The notes beneath the pieces were generated by a model. The model had not been told where the DNA came from. It saw only the letters and a list, made by a program, of their open reading frames with translations, and did not search any database. Shown one piece after another: positions 8,978 through 16,901 of a stretch of 47,608 nucleotides of DNA. The DNA is taken from assembly GCA_028821455.1 (NCBI GenBank), contig JAPPGE010000008.1, forward strand, positions 1 to 47,608, given 5' to 3'. Each line of letters begins with the position of its first letter. Within the stretch, counting starts at the first letter, position 1. Origin of the DNA: a bacterium. GTDB taxonomy: Bacteria > Pseudomonadota > Alphaproteobacteria > SP197. The position numbers and the translations under genes were made by a program.

Positions 8978-9093
8978 GGCAAGGACGAATCGCGCATCGG
9001 TCTCCGGAGGACGTCGCGCACCTTCGATGAGCGTGCCCGGCCGCTCGTGGAGCACCAGGCGGATTGCAGGAACGGCTCGCCGGGGGTTCTTGC
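8978..9093 (-). pseudogene. Decayed copy of the desaturase-phnN junction
   Basis: On the minus strand this stretch reads TLIEGARRPPETDARFVLAR, close to PhnN residues TLIDGARRSLEGDARFVFAG encoded near 10400-10460. At DNA level 8978-9034 aligns with 10401-10457 (47 of 57 identical by hand count), and 9055-9093 aligns with 10511-10549 (30 of 39). About 33 bp between the blocks are missing, removing most of the P-loop. It therefore copies both the start of phnN and the end of the upstream desaturase gene, but encodes nothing intact. It lies between the GST and sulfatase genes, in the same orientation as the source. Confidence 0.7.
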
Positions 9094-9141
9094 TCAAAAC
9101 TCCTACAGAACGTCAACATCCTGCTTTCACGACCCTTGGCC

Positions 9142-9777
9142 CTATTGGGCGGCAATCCATTCCGCGTAGACAAGCTGCACGCTTGGCCGGGACATGACGG
9201 CATCGGCAATCCGCCTGACATTAGGGAACTCCGCTGTTGTTGGGTGGCCGAGCGACGGAGCAAGCCAGGTGGTCAACATGAAGAGGTAGATATCGACCGC
9301 GCTGAACCGTTCGCCCAGGACCCACTCGTTGTCGCCAATTTGATCGTCGATCACGTTCCACGTCTGGCGCAATCGCCTGATGCCTCGTCTTCGCGCACTT
9401 GATTCATCAGCGGGTGCATCGACGAAACGATCCGGATAGTAGAAGGTCTGGAAGGCCATCTGCACGGTGTTGGAAAAGTACACCAGCGTCTGCAGATACC
9501 GTGCGCGTTCCGGCTCGTCGAACCCGGGCGCCAGGTTCGCCTCGGGATGACGATCGCACAGGAACATCGTGATTGCGGCGCACTCGTACATGCCCTTGTC
9601 GTCCCACAGGAGAACCGGTACCCAGCCATTGGGGTTGATTGCCAGCTGTTCCGGCGGACGTGGCAGATTCATGTCGATCGTCGACTGGATCAGTTCATAG
9701 GGCTTGCCGATTTCTTCCAGGATCACCCGAACTCCCTGAGCGGCACTGCCTTGTGCATAAAACAGTTTGTACATCAT
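9142..9777 (-). CDS. Glutathione S-transferase family protein
   Basis: A 211-residue GST. The N-terminal thioredoxin-like domain shows YKLFYAQGSAAQGVRVILEE, then NPNGWVPVLLWDD with the cis-proline (VPVL), then YECAAITMFLCDRHPE, where bacterial GSTs bind the glutathione gamma-glutamyl group. The helical C-terminal domain includes NEWVLGERFSAVDIYLFML, the conserved Asp-capped N-capping box. Two adjacent ATGs (9777 and 9774) are possible; AAGGAA fits the second slightly better. The gene stands alone. The 197 bp upstream to phnN have no recognised feature. Detoxification or an isomerase-like role is possible; the substrate is unknown. Confidence 0.88.
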   Translation of the reverse strand: MMYKLFYAQGSAAQGVRVILEEIGKPYELIQSTIDMNLPRPPEQLAINPNGWVPVLLWDDKGMYECAAITMFLCDRHPEANLAPGFDEPERARYLQTLVYFSNTVQMAFQTFYYPDRFVDAPADESSARRRGIRRLRQTWNVIDDQIGDNEWVLGERFSAVDIYLFMLTTWLAPSLGHPTTAEFPNVRRIADAVMSRPSVQLVYAEWIAAQ

Positions 9778-9974
9778 AGGTTCCTTCCCGTTCGTCCGAG
9801 GCCTGCTTCAACAGCTTCACACTACTGTGCGCCGCTGCCCCACAGGATGCGTGTGGATACTGAGCGTCAAGACCTCAGTACCGCACAACATTGGGACCGC
9901 TCAAGAAGAGGTACAGGGGCTCGTGGTCCGCTTTCCGAAGGAGAACGCGCGGCGGCGGTGCCGGTCTGCGGATG

Positions 9975-10511
9975 TCAGCCGCGGCGCAGGATTCGCACCA
10001 TGGCATCGATGGCGTGATCGATCGGACCGTCGTTGACCAGGAATTCCACATCATCCCCCTCGACCGGGATCGTGCGGCGAAGCCGTTCTTCCTGATCGTC
10101 CGCTGGTTCCCGAGCTCGTCCGGCGAGCCGCTGCCTCAGCAGCGTGGCGGGGGCATCGACATGGATGACGCGGATCCGGGGAAAGACCTTGCGTGCTTCG
10201 GTAATGACGCTGCGCGAGACGTTGGCGATGACACAGCGGCCCTCTTCCAGCGGCCTCGAAATGTCCCGGGGGACACCATAGGCAAGGCCATGGGCATGCC
10301 ACGTGAGGGCAAAGTCGCCTCGTTGCCTCGCCGCCTCGAAGTCGTCGGGCGCCATCGCCATGTCGCCCGGGGCATGGTCCGGGCGGGTAACACTGCGCCC
10401 GGCAAAGACGAACCGTGCATCGCCCTCCAGAGAACGCCGCGCGCCATCGATGAGCGTATTCTTGCCGGCTCCACTCGGGCCGACGACAAGGAAGAGGGTG
10501 CCTGGCGCCAT
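9975..10511 (-). CDS. phnN: Ribose 1,5-bisphosphate phosphokinase PhnN
   Basis: A 178-residue P-loop kinase of the guanylate-kinase fold. Walker A is GPSGAGKN (residues 11-18), followed by FVFAGRSVTRP, the DDFEAARQRGDFALTWHAHG segment and AYGVPRDI, which match PhnN rather than true guanylate kinase. PhnN turns ribose 1,5-bisphosphate into PRPP in the C-P lyase pathway. Asn18 replaces the more common Ser/Asp after the P-loop lysine. The start codon overlaps the desaturase stop (TGATG). No other phn gene is in the window, so the usual phosphonate context is missing; it closes a desaturase/SDR/cyclase operon instead. A decayed copy of its 5' end lies at 8978-9093. Confidence 0.85.
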   Translation of the reverse strand: MAPGTLFLVVGPSGAGKNTLIDGARRSLEGDARFVFAGRSVTRPDHAPGDMAMAPDDFEAARQRGDFALTWHAHGLAYGVPRDISRPLEEGRCVIANVSRSVITEARKVFPRIRVIHVDAPATLLRQRLAGRAREPADDQEERLRRTIPVEGDDVEFLVNDGPIDHAIDAMVRILRRG

Positions 10512-11500
10512 CAGGCGGGGCGTCGGAAGGGTTCGCCGAGGGTTCTTGCGAATTGCTCGAAATAGGTCGAGGTCACCGGCTCCTCGCCGCGCGCCTCGAT
10601 GATGGCCCTGTGAAGCGCGGCGAGGCGGTGAAAGGGAACGCCTGGATAGGTGTGATGGGCCGTATGGTAGACCATCTGCCAGGCCAGCCAGCGCATGAGA
10701 GGGTTTGCGCGCACCGTGCGGGTGTTGGTCCAGGTGTCGCTGGTGAACGGCATGCCGGTGTGCTCGATGATGTTCTGGATCTGGTGCGTCCACGACATGG
10801 CGAGCATCGGAGCCAGCCACATCGTGACGGCTGCCCATGAGCCGGTCCAGACGGAGAGCGCGGCGATGAGGGCGTAGCCGGCGAGATGCCAGCGCGCCTC
10901 GGCGACGACGCGGCGCTCCATCTTCGAATCGAGGTAGTACTCTGTTCGAGGCTGTTTGCGCCCGGTCACGGCATGGCGGATAAGATTGGTGACGAGGCCT
11001 CGCCAGAACGAGAGTCCGCTCAGACCAAGCCAGCCGGCGAAGCGCCCGTTGTTCTCGAAGGCGAGTTCCGAATCCCGTTCGGGATCCTGGGTGTGGCGAT
11101 GGTGGCACAGATGCTGCCAGCGATCGTGGTCGCGCGGATAGATCAGGATGAACCCCGTCACGCGTCCGAGCCATTCGTTCATCCACCGGCGGCGGAAGAC
11201 CGTGTCATGGCTCGCCTCGTGCTGTGCCGCATAGAGCCAGTTGACGAGCATGCCGTGTGCGACGAAGAAGGGCACGCTCCACCAACTTCCCCACGTGAGC
11301 CACAGTCCGGTCCCGGAACAGGCGATCGCCGCGAGGTGGCTTGCCAGCTGGAGGCCGCCCGCCAAGTCGGATTTCTTCATGAGGCCGCGCAGCAAGTCGG
11401 CGTCAACCCGCGCCTTGCCCGGTGCGGCAAAGTCCTCGTTCAGGGATGCCTCCCCGTGAACTTCCCGGTTGTCTGTTTCATTGTCCCACAATGGCGACAT
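10511..11500 (-). CDS. Membrane fatty acid desaturase family protein
   Basis: A 329-residue integral membrane di-iron enzyme. The three histidine clusters are HEASHD (His94, His98), HLCHHRHTQD (His130-His136) and HTAHHTYP (His279-His283), with His247 in IEHTGM as a likely extra ligand. Hydrophobic segments flank the boxes. Family members desaturate or hydroxylate acyl chains or other lipids. ATG 11500 is chosen because upstream residues lack similarity and the preceding gene stops at 11524; its ribosome site is weak, consistent with coupling. The stop overlaps phnN. It belongs to the run 15708-9975. Another desaturase at 42033 has different boxes and its own Rieske partner. Confidence 0.88.
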   Translation of the reverse strand: MSPLWDNETDNREVHGEASLNEDFAAPGKARVDADLLRGLMKKSDLAGGLQLASHLAAIACSGTGLWLTWGSWWSVPFFVAHGMLVNWLYAAQHEASHDTVFRRRWMNEWLGRVTGFILIYPRDHDRWQHLCHHRHTQDPERDSELAFENNGRFAGWLGLSGLSFWRGLVTNLIRHAVTGRKQPRTEYYLDSKMERRVVAEARWHLAGYALIAALSVWTGSWAAVTMWLAPMLAMSWTHQIQNIIEHTGMPFTSDTWTNTRTVRANPLMRWLAWQMVYHTAHHTYPGVPFHRLAALHRAIIEARGEEPVTSTYFEQFARTLGEPFRRPA

Positions 11501-11523
11501 GAAGGCGAGCTTCCGGAGGTCCC

Positions 11524-11856
11524 TCAGCGCAGGCGCCAGACGAGAAGCACGGCGAACATGGCGACTGCAACGGGCCAGTGCCAGAAAGCCAAGCCGCCCT
11601 CGAGGCAGGCCAGAGCCAGCACGGAACTGATGGGAAGAAAGAAGCATCCTGCCGGGGTGGCCCAGATGAGCAGCCAGTCGTTGGTGAACTCCAGCAGGAA
11701 GCGGATGACACCAGGCGCTCCCGCCGGCACCGGCAACCGGGGATTGAGAAACAGGAACCAGATGCTGACGGCGATCACGCCGAGAGACATCAGGAAGATC
11801 TGCAGCCGGTCGCCCTCCATGCCAGCGACGGAAAGGACATCGCCCGTGAAGAACAT
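11524..11856 (-). CDS. Small membrane protein of unknown function
   Basis: A 110-residue protein that I do not recognise. It has about three hydrophobic segments: residues 18-40 (IFLMSLGVIAVSIWFLFL), roughly 60-85 (LLIWATPAGCFFLPISSVLA) and the C-terminus (PVAVAMFAVLLVW). A basic tail ends WRLR. The start codon directly abuts the SDR stop (TGAATG), so translation is probably coupled. Its position just before a membrane desaturase suggests a shared membrane role, but no motif supports a specific function. Confidence 0.7.
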   Translation of the reverse strand: MFFTGDVLSVAGMEGDRLQIFLMSLGVIAVSIWFLFLNPRLPVPAGAPGVIRFLLEFTNDWLLIWATPAGCFFLPISSVLALACLEGGLAFWHWPVAVAMFAVLLVWRLR

Positions 11857-12678
11857 TCAGGCGCCCACCGGTTCACCGGTGCCCGTACCCGACATCATGC
11901 CGGCGCCGGCCTTCTTCAGCATCGTCATGGAGGGATAGTCGAGGATCATCAGGCCGCCGTCGACAATGAGTGTCTGTCCGGTGACGAAACTCGCTTCATC
12001 GCTGGCAAGAAAGAGCACCGCCGCGGCGATTTCGGCCGGGGTACCCATGCGTCCCAGGGCCGATGGCGGGAGAAACCACCCGTCCCCACCCGAAGGCGGT
12101 TCCTCGGCGTCTCGTTCGGTGGTGATCCAGCCGGGCGAGACACCATTGCAGCGCACACCGAGGCGGGCTCCTTCCGCCGCGAAGCTCCGCACCAGCGCTT
12201 CCACGCCGGCCTTTGCAATTCCGTAGGTCCCCCAGTTGCCATGCCAGGTCGCCGTCGAACTGATGCACACGATGCTGCCGCGCCGGCGCGCCAGATGCGG
12301 CAGCGCGTGCGAGCTGACGAACCAGGGGGCATCGAGGTTGGGGCCACGCAGTTTCTGCCAGCGCACCCCGGGGGGATCGTCGTCCCCGACTCCGGCGCGC
12401 CGGCCGCCGACCCCGGCGTTGTTGACGACAACATCGATGCCGCCGAAACGATCCACCACCCCCGCGACCATGGCGGCGCTGGCGTCCTCCGAGGAGAGTT
12501 CGCAAGGCCAGAAGCCGGCTTCGGCGCCCGCCGCCTCGAGCTCGCCGAGCACGCGCTTTCCCCTTTCCCGGTTGCGCCCGACAATGGCGATCCGCGCCCC
12601 CTCGGCAGCGAATCTCTTCGCGATTCCCCGGCCGATTCCCGAGTTGCCTCCGGTGATCAGCGCCACCTTGTCTTTCAT
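11857..12678 (-). CDS. SDR family oxidoreductase
   Basis: A 273-residue classical SDR. The cofactor motif is TGGNSGIG (residues 9-16), then NNAG (86-89), with the active site Ser140/141, Tyr152 and Lys156 in WGTYGIAKAG. The family C-terminal phrase VTGQTLIVDGGLMI is present, followed by an unusual glycine-rich tail (GAGMMSGTGTGEP). AAGGGGGAA upstream of ATG 12678 is a good ribosome site. It starts 14 bp after the cyclase gene and abuts the small membrane protein gene. With the desaturase downstream it may act in lipid or alcohol metabolism, but the substrate is unknown. Confidence 0.87.
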   Translation of the reverse strand: MKDKVALITGGNSGIGRGIAKRFAAEGARIAIVGRNRERGKRVLGELEAAGAEAGFWPCELSSEDASAAMVAGVVDRFGGIDVVVNNAGVGGRRAGVGDDDPPGVRWQKLRGPNLDAPWFVSSHALPHLARRRGSIVCISSTATWHGNWGTYGIAKAGVEALVRSFAAEGARLGVRCNGVSPGWITTERDAEEPPSGGDGWFLPPSALGRMGTPAEIAAAVLFLASDEASFVTGQTLIVDGGLMILDYPSMTMLKKAGAGMMSGTGTGEPVGA

Positions 12679-12692
12679 GTGTCGTTCCCCCT

Positions 12693-14048
12693 TCACGTGT
12701 TGAGGACGGCGATATCCATCGGTGTGGCCACTCCCTCGACATCGCACCTGGCGACGACCTCCAGTGAATGTCCGGTCCACCCCTGTTGCTGCGCCAGATC
12801 AAGGGCGGCGCTGGTCGTAACGAGTGACGATCCCTCAACCTTGCAGTGCTTTTCGAGTTTGGCGGCAAGATTGACCGCTTCGCCGATTACCGTGTACTCG
12901 AGACGGGTTTCGTCACCGACGGTGCCAAAGATCACGGTGCCTGTGGCAAGGCCCATGCCCCACGCCAGGAGGCGCTGCTCGCGCGATTGCCGGCGCTGGT
13001 TCCAGGCGTTCATCTGGTGATCGATGTCGAGCGCCGCCACGATGGCATCGGCCGCGAAGTTCTCGCTCGGCGCCGTGGCGCCAAAGGTGATCATCACGCC
13101 ATCTCCCATGAACTTGTCGATGGTGCCACCATGCTTGCGGGCCGTCGACACGACGAGATGCTGGTAGCGCGACAGCATGGCAAGCGTCTGGCCCGGGCCA
13201 ACGCGGCCGGACAGCGCGGTGAATCCCCTCAGGTCCACGAACAGGATTGCGGCATCCCGCAGCACGCCCTCTCCGGCTGCCACCACATCCTCGGAATGGG
13301 TGATCCGGTCGGCGACTTCCGGAGCGAAAAAGCGGGTGAGATCCTTCGCCGCCTCGCTGACCGCCACCGAGCGGATGAGCTGCTTGTGCGCCCGGGTGAG
13401 CGCGATGACAAGAATGCCGGTGACGAGGAGGAAGGTCAGAATCTTGTCGACCTCGCCGCCGATCAGGATATCGCTGGTGTAGAGGTAATGAACGTAGTCA
13501 CGCGTGATCTCGCTGGGAACCGGCGCCACGTAGAGCGCATAGAAGAGCAGGGCCAGCCATCCGGTAATCGCCGTGGCCCCCGCCATCAGAACGTAGCGCG
13601 GATCAAAGCGCAGGGTGCGCAGCGCGATCAGAACGAAGAGATAGAGCATGGTCGGCACCTGGAGGGAGAAGCCCGGGGGCTGGGCGTACTGCAGGTGGAA
13701 ACTCCAGATCGTCACCAGCAGCACGGCGATGTCGACCACGATCGACGTGACGATCATCCAGTTGGGCAGGCGCCTGGCATGAGCAAGGACAAGGCGCGTC
13801 ACCGTGAACAGGAAGTAGGTGCCGAGCGCCCAGGGCACCGGCTCGAGCATGGTGTCTTCAGGAAATGTCTTGGGCGAGAGCGTGTAGAGCACGGCGAAAA
13901 GGATGATGCCGATCATCTGGACCCAACCGATCAGCACCTCGCTGTCGGCCTGGTCGCGGGCTATCTGGTTCCTGACACGCTCGGGCAGATGGCCTTCCAC
14001 CGGCTCGCCGAAGAGCAGAATCCGAAGCCTGGCGGCAGTGGACTTCAT
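12693..14048 (-). CDS. Membrane-bound class III adenylate/guanylate cyclase
   Basis: A 451-residue protein with an N-terminal sensor of about six membrane segments (residues 40-60, 73-90, 98-118, 130-145, 153-175 and 203-220), a short linker, and a C-terminal catalytic domain. Metal-binding Asp272 lies in ILFVDLRGFTALSG and Asp316 in DKFMGDGVMITFG. The later stretch GTVGDETRLEYTVIGEAVNL is typical of CyaA-type cyclases. ATG 14048 overlaps the methyltransferase stop as ATGA, so the start is firm. Next to an MBL-fold hydrolase of the cyclic phosphodiesterase class, this suggests a local cAMP circuit. The signal sensed by the membrane part is unknown. Confidence 0.9.
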   Translation of the reverse strand: MKSTAARLRILLFGEPVEGHLPERVRNQIARDQADSEVLIGWVQMIGIILFAVLYTLSPKTFPEDTMLEPVPWALGTYFLFTVTRLVLAHARRLPNWMIVTSIVVDIAVLLVTIWSFHLQYAQPPGFSLQVPTMLYLFVLIALRTLRFDPRYVLMAGATAITGWLALLFYALYVAPVPSEITRDYVHYLYTSDILIGGEVDKILTFLLVTGILVIALTRAHKQLIRSVAVSEAAKDLTRFFAPEVADRITHSEDVVAAGEGVLRDAAILFVDLRGFTALSGRVGPGQTLAMLSRYQHLVVSTARKHGGTIDKFMGDGVMITFGATAPSENFAADAIVAALDIDHQMNAWNQRRQSREQRLLAWGMGLATGTVIFGTVGDETRLEYTVIGEAVNLAAKLEKHCKVEGSSLVTTSAALDLAQQQGWTGHSLEVVARCDVEGVATPMDIAVLNT

Positions 14049-14854
14049 GACCGGGTCATCCACAGGCTGGTCTCGAGAGCGCCCGTCGCAAGCGGGATGT
14101 CTCCCAGAACCCCCGAAAGGAGACGCTCCGGATGCCGACGGGTCATGTAGTGGCTGGCAAAGAGCGGCGTCCAGGATCCTCCGGTCAGCATCGGCGCCAC
14201 CACGAGCTGCTCATTGTAGCCGCGCCAGTCCCAGGCGCGCGGGTAGTCGAAGGGGAGGAAGATGTCGTGGACATGGACGAGGACCCCGACCGGGAGGTCG
14301 GGCACGATCCGGTTGAAGAGTTCGTCCACGTCGCTTCCCGGCATGGCGACGTGGCTCGAGTCGATGAACAGCATATCGCCCTTTCCCAGATCTTCCACGA
14401 CAGCGGAATCGGCGTCGTGAAGCATGGATTTCATCCACGTGACGCCGCGGGCGGGAAGAGGGGCACGCGGTTCGGGGTCGATGGCGACAAGACGGGTGTT
14501 CAAGGCGCCGTCGGCAATGGCGCGGGCCATGAAACGGGTGCTGTGTCCGGAACCGATTTCGACGATGCGCGAGGGCTCGCGCAAGCGCACCATGGCATAG
14601 AGAACGGCGGCGTCCAGCCGCGGAAACCAGTCCTGGCTCCAGCGCGCTCCGGGAGCCGGGTCGTCATGGCCGATGGCCTTCAGGTCGTCACGGAACTGCT
14701 CGAGACCGGTGATGATGTCGCAGAAGGACTCGAGATGCGAGGCGAACAGCCGGTCGACCACCTGATAGCCCGAAGTGGCAGGGAAACTTCCGGCATGACG
14801 GCACGGAATGAAGTACCCCTGACGGTCCAGCCCCGTCACCGTCGCAAGCGCCAT
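14045..14854 (-). CDS. Class I SAM-dependent methyltransferase-like protein
   Basis: A 269-residue protein with a Rossmann-type SAM motif, RIVEIGSGHSTRFMAR (near residues 105-120), an acidic ribose-binding strand LVAIDPEP, and GDMLFIDSSHVA further on. This layout fits the Methyltransf_24-like group acting on small molecules or sugars. The start is uncertain. ATG 14854 has a weak ribosome site, while an in-frame TTG at 14881 would overlap the preceding stop as TTGA, adding nine residues. Its stop overlaps the cyclase start by four bases. Its role in this operon is unclear; the acceptor is unknown. Confidence 0.8.
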   Translation of the reverse strand: MALATVTGLDRQGYFIPCRHAGSFPATSGYQVVDRLFASHLESFCDIITGLEQFRDDLKAIGHDDPAPGARWSQDWFPRLDAAVLYAMVRLREPSRIVEIGSGHSTRFMARAIADGALNTRLVAIDPEPRAPLPARGVTWMKSMLHDADSAVVEDLGKGDMLFIDSSHVAMPGSDVDELFNRIVPDLPVGVLVHVHDIFLPFDYPRAWDWRGYNEQLVVAPMLTGGSWTPLFASHYMTRRHPERLLSGVLGDIPLATGALETSLWMTRS

Positions 14855-14877
14855 TCCCAGGCGCCGGGCATAGCCGG

Positions 14878-15708
14878 TCAAGGGATGAGCACCAGACCTT
14901 CGCGCGCAACGACGGATCCGGGGCGCCGCTGCTCGATCTCGGCGGCGATCGCGTCCATGCGATCGTCGTCGTGCGAGGGATCGTGGTGGAAGGCGACGAA
15001 GGTCTTCACCGAGGCGGCATCGGCGAGCCGTACACCCTCCTGCCATGTCGAGTGGCCCCAGTTCACGAAGGCCGGAAACTCCTCGTCGGTGTAGGATGAA
15101 TCGTAGATCATCAGGTCACACCCGGAGACCAGTTCGAGGATGTTGCGGTCGGGCGCCCCCACGATGTGCTCGGTGTCGGTAACGTAGCACAGCGCCCTGC
15201 CATCATGTTCGACGCGGTAGCCGCAGGCGCCGTTGGGGTGGTTGAGGGGTGCGGTCGCGATCTTCATTCCCGGGTGGGGTTCCAGGACGTCACCGGTGCG
15301 GAAGGTCTTCCACGTGATGGTGGCCCGAAGCGAGTCCGCGGTGACCGGTGTTTGCGGATCTTCCAGAAAGTGGCGCACCACGGTCTCGAGAGCCTGGGGC
15401 GATTCGATGTGGCCGGCCCACACCGTCAGGCGTGTTTCGGGGTGATTGAGAGCGTTGAAAAGGGCCACGCCGCAGACATGGTCGAGGTGGGTGTGCGTGA
15501 GGAAGAGATCCGCATCGACCGGACCCTCACCAAGAGACTCTGACAGGGACCCAAGCCCGGTTCCGGCATCGAAGATGAGAAGTCTGTTGGCGCAGCGGAC
15601 CTCGAGGCACGAAGTATTGCCGCCATAGCGCCGGGTTCCGGGATCGCTGCAGGCGATGCTGCCGCGCACTCCACGGAACCTGACCATGAACTCAAGTGCC
15701 GATGGCAT
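14878..15708 (-). CDS. MBL-fold metallo-hydrolase, possible cyclic nucleotide phosphodiesterase
   Basis: A 276-residue metallo-beta-lactamase-fold hydrolase. It opens with FRGVRGSIACSDPGTRRYGG, the signature of the MBL subgroup that includes PhnP-like and cyclic phosphodiesterase-like enzymes. The dinuclear metal motif is THTHLDHVCG; further ligands are His in LNHPNGACGYR, Asp in YVTDTEH and His in FHHDPSHDD. GAGGCAG before ATG 15708 fits as a ribosome site. It heads the seven-gene run and faces pyrE across 90 bp holding both promoters. Its co-transcription with a membrane nucleotide cyclase makes turnover of a cyclic nucleotide a reasonable inference; PhnP-type chemistry is an alternative given the phnN at the operon end. 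Confidence 0.82.
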   Translation of the reverse strand: MPSALEFMVRFRGVRGSIACSDPGTRRYGGNTSCLEVRCANRLLIFDAGTGLGSLSESLGEGPVDADLFLTHTHLDHVCGVALFNALNHPETRLTVWAGHIESPQALETVVRHFLEDPQTPVTADSLRATITWKTFRTGDVLEPHPGMKIATAPLNHPNGACGYRVEHDGRALCYVTDTEHIVGAPDRNILELVSGCDLMIYDSSYTDEEFPAFVNWGHSTWQEGVRLADAASVKTFVAFHHDPSHDDDRMDAIAAEIEQRRPGSVVAREGLVLIP

Positions 15709-15798
15709 GGCTGCCTCACGTTGGTATGGACGGTCATTTCATGGTTGCCGCCAAGGGTATATGGTCGCGGTCCCCTTGACCACGCCGGGAGACATGGG

Positions 15799-16353
15799 AT
15801 GTCCGGGAACCGGGAGACAGTCCTGCGGCTGATCCGCGACCTCGCCGTGATGAATGGAGGCGATTTCGAACTTGCGTCCGGCGAGCGGTCTGCCCTCTAC
15901 ATCGATCTTCGCCGGGTGACGATGCATCCTCTCGGGGCCAGCGCCATCGGTCACATGATCAACGACCATCTGGCTGGTGCCGGTGTTGATTCCGTGGGAG
16001 GCATGGCGACGGCTGCCATACCCGTCGTCACGGCGGTGGTCTGCGAGAGTCAGCTGCGGAACGTTCCCGTCAGGGGGTTCTACGTGCGGGACAAGGCGAA
16101 GACCCGCGGTACGCAACGTCGTATCGAAGGTCTTCTCGAGGAAGGGGACAGGGTTGCCCTTCTTGAGGACACGATGACGACGGGACAATCGACCATGGCC
16201 GCCGTCGAGGCGGTTCGCGAGGCAGGAGCAACGGTGGTGCGCGTGATCACGGTGGTCGACCGTCTCAGGGGCGGCGCTGCACTGTTTGCGCAATCGGGCA
16301 TTTCATTCGAGGCCCTCTTCACGCTTGACGGGATAACAGGCGACGGGTGTTGA
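15799..16353 (+). CDS. pyrE: Orotate phosphoribosyltransferase
   Basis: A 184-residue enzyme joining orotate to PRPP in pyrimidine synthesis. It shows the OPRT-specific ASGERSALYIDLR (residues 26-38), the flexible catalytic loop VRDKAKTRGTQRRIEG (97-111), and the PRPP motif EDTMTTGQST (123-132). It is slightly shorter than many bacterial PyrE proteins but complete through FEALFTLDGIT. GGGAG before ATG 15799 supports the start. It stands alone, divergent from the MBL gene. A serine recombinase fragment begins within 25 bp of its stop, so the original 3' flank has been rearranged. Confidence 0.88.
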   Translation: MSGNRETVLRLIRDLAVMNGGDFELASGERSALYIDLRRVTMHPLGASAIGHMINDHLAGAGVDSVGGMATAAIPVVTAVVCESQLRNVPVRGFYVRDKAKTRGTQRRIEGLLEEGDRVALLEDTMTTGQSTMAAVEAVREAGATVVRVITVVDRLRGGAALFAQSGISFEALFTLDGITGDGC

Positions 16354-16377
16354 TAGCATCGCCGAGGACGAAGTATC

Positions 16378-16543
16378 CCTCGCGCATCCAGTCGAGCGCA
16401 GCCTGGAGCTGTGGCCGGTCACGCCTGGCGCCGGATGCGGTTTTCTCGAAGATGCGGCCGCGCCCGGCCGCCTCCGGTGCATCACGCTGCAGGGCAGGGG
16501 ACTGGTCCGGTGTCGAGATCCCTGCCTGACCGACAAGCACGAC
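16378..16543 (-). pseudogene. Serine recombinase (resolvase/invertase) N-terminal fragment
   Basis: The minus-strand translation reads GISTPDQSPALQRDAPEAAG, then GRIFEKTASGARRDRPQLQA and ALDWMREG. This is the catalytic N-terminus of Tn3-type resolvases and DNA invertases (compare YARVSTPDQ, then FEDKASGA). The active-site serine is kept in ISTPDQ. The preceding GYARV is degraded to GQAGI, and the frame loses similarity after MREG, before the helix E and DNA-binding parts. It is therefore a truncated, non-functional remnant of a mobile element. It lies between pyrE and the sox genes. Confidence 0.75.
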
Positions 16544-16901
16544 CCATGCGTCCGGAAAACCTCCGGCACAGCAGGTTTCCGGACACTCGACTGGCGCCTC
16601 TGGGCAACTCGGCGTGCGCAGACCGTCGTGTCTCCAAGACAAGCGTGTTCTGGACGCCCGCCACGCCAGGCGAGTCGGGCCATGCAGGGCGGACATGCTC
16701 TGGTGGAACTGCTGGTCGAGAATTGCCGGCAGACGCCGCAGCAGATCGTTTGGCATAACGCTGACGCGGGCCTCTTCTTCCGTGCCGATTGGTCCCGCAA
16801 AGACGTGATCATCGGCGGTGGCGAGCAGCCACGAGCCCAGGCCCCGTGGCGCATCCCCCGATTGTCGTTGGAGTTGACGGGCGTCGCCAAGGAGCGCCAT
16901 A
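16544..16901. other. Intergenic region next to recombinase remnant
   Basis: About 360 bp separate the recombinase fragment from soxY. Open frames exist on both strands but I recognise no protein family and no RNA gene. It is likely debris from the same insertion event, plus the soxY promoter. AAGGAG at 16889-16894 is the soxY ribosome site. Confidence 0.4.

Noticed and set aside
7989..9197. 402-codon plus-strand open frame over the sulfatase
   Set aside because: Antisense to a convincing sulfatase, rich in Arg/Gly/Val and without motifs.
11578..14150. Long plus-strand open frames over the SDR and cyclase genes
   Set aside because: Both genes beneath have complete catalytic motifs and overlapping operon starts; the opposite frames have none.
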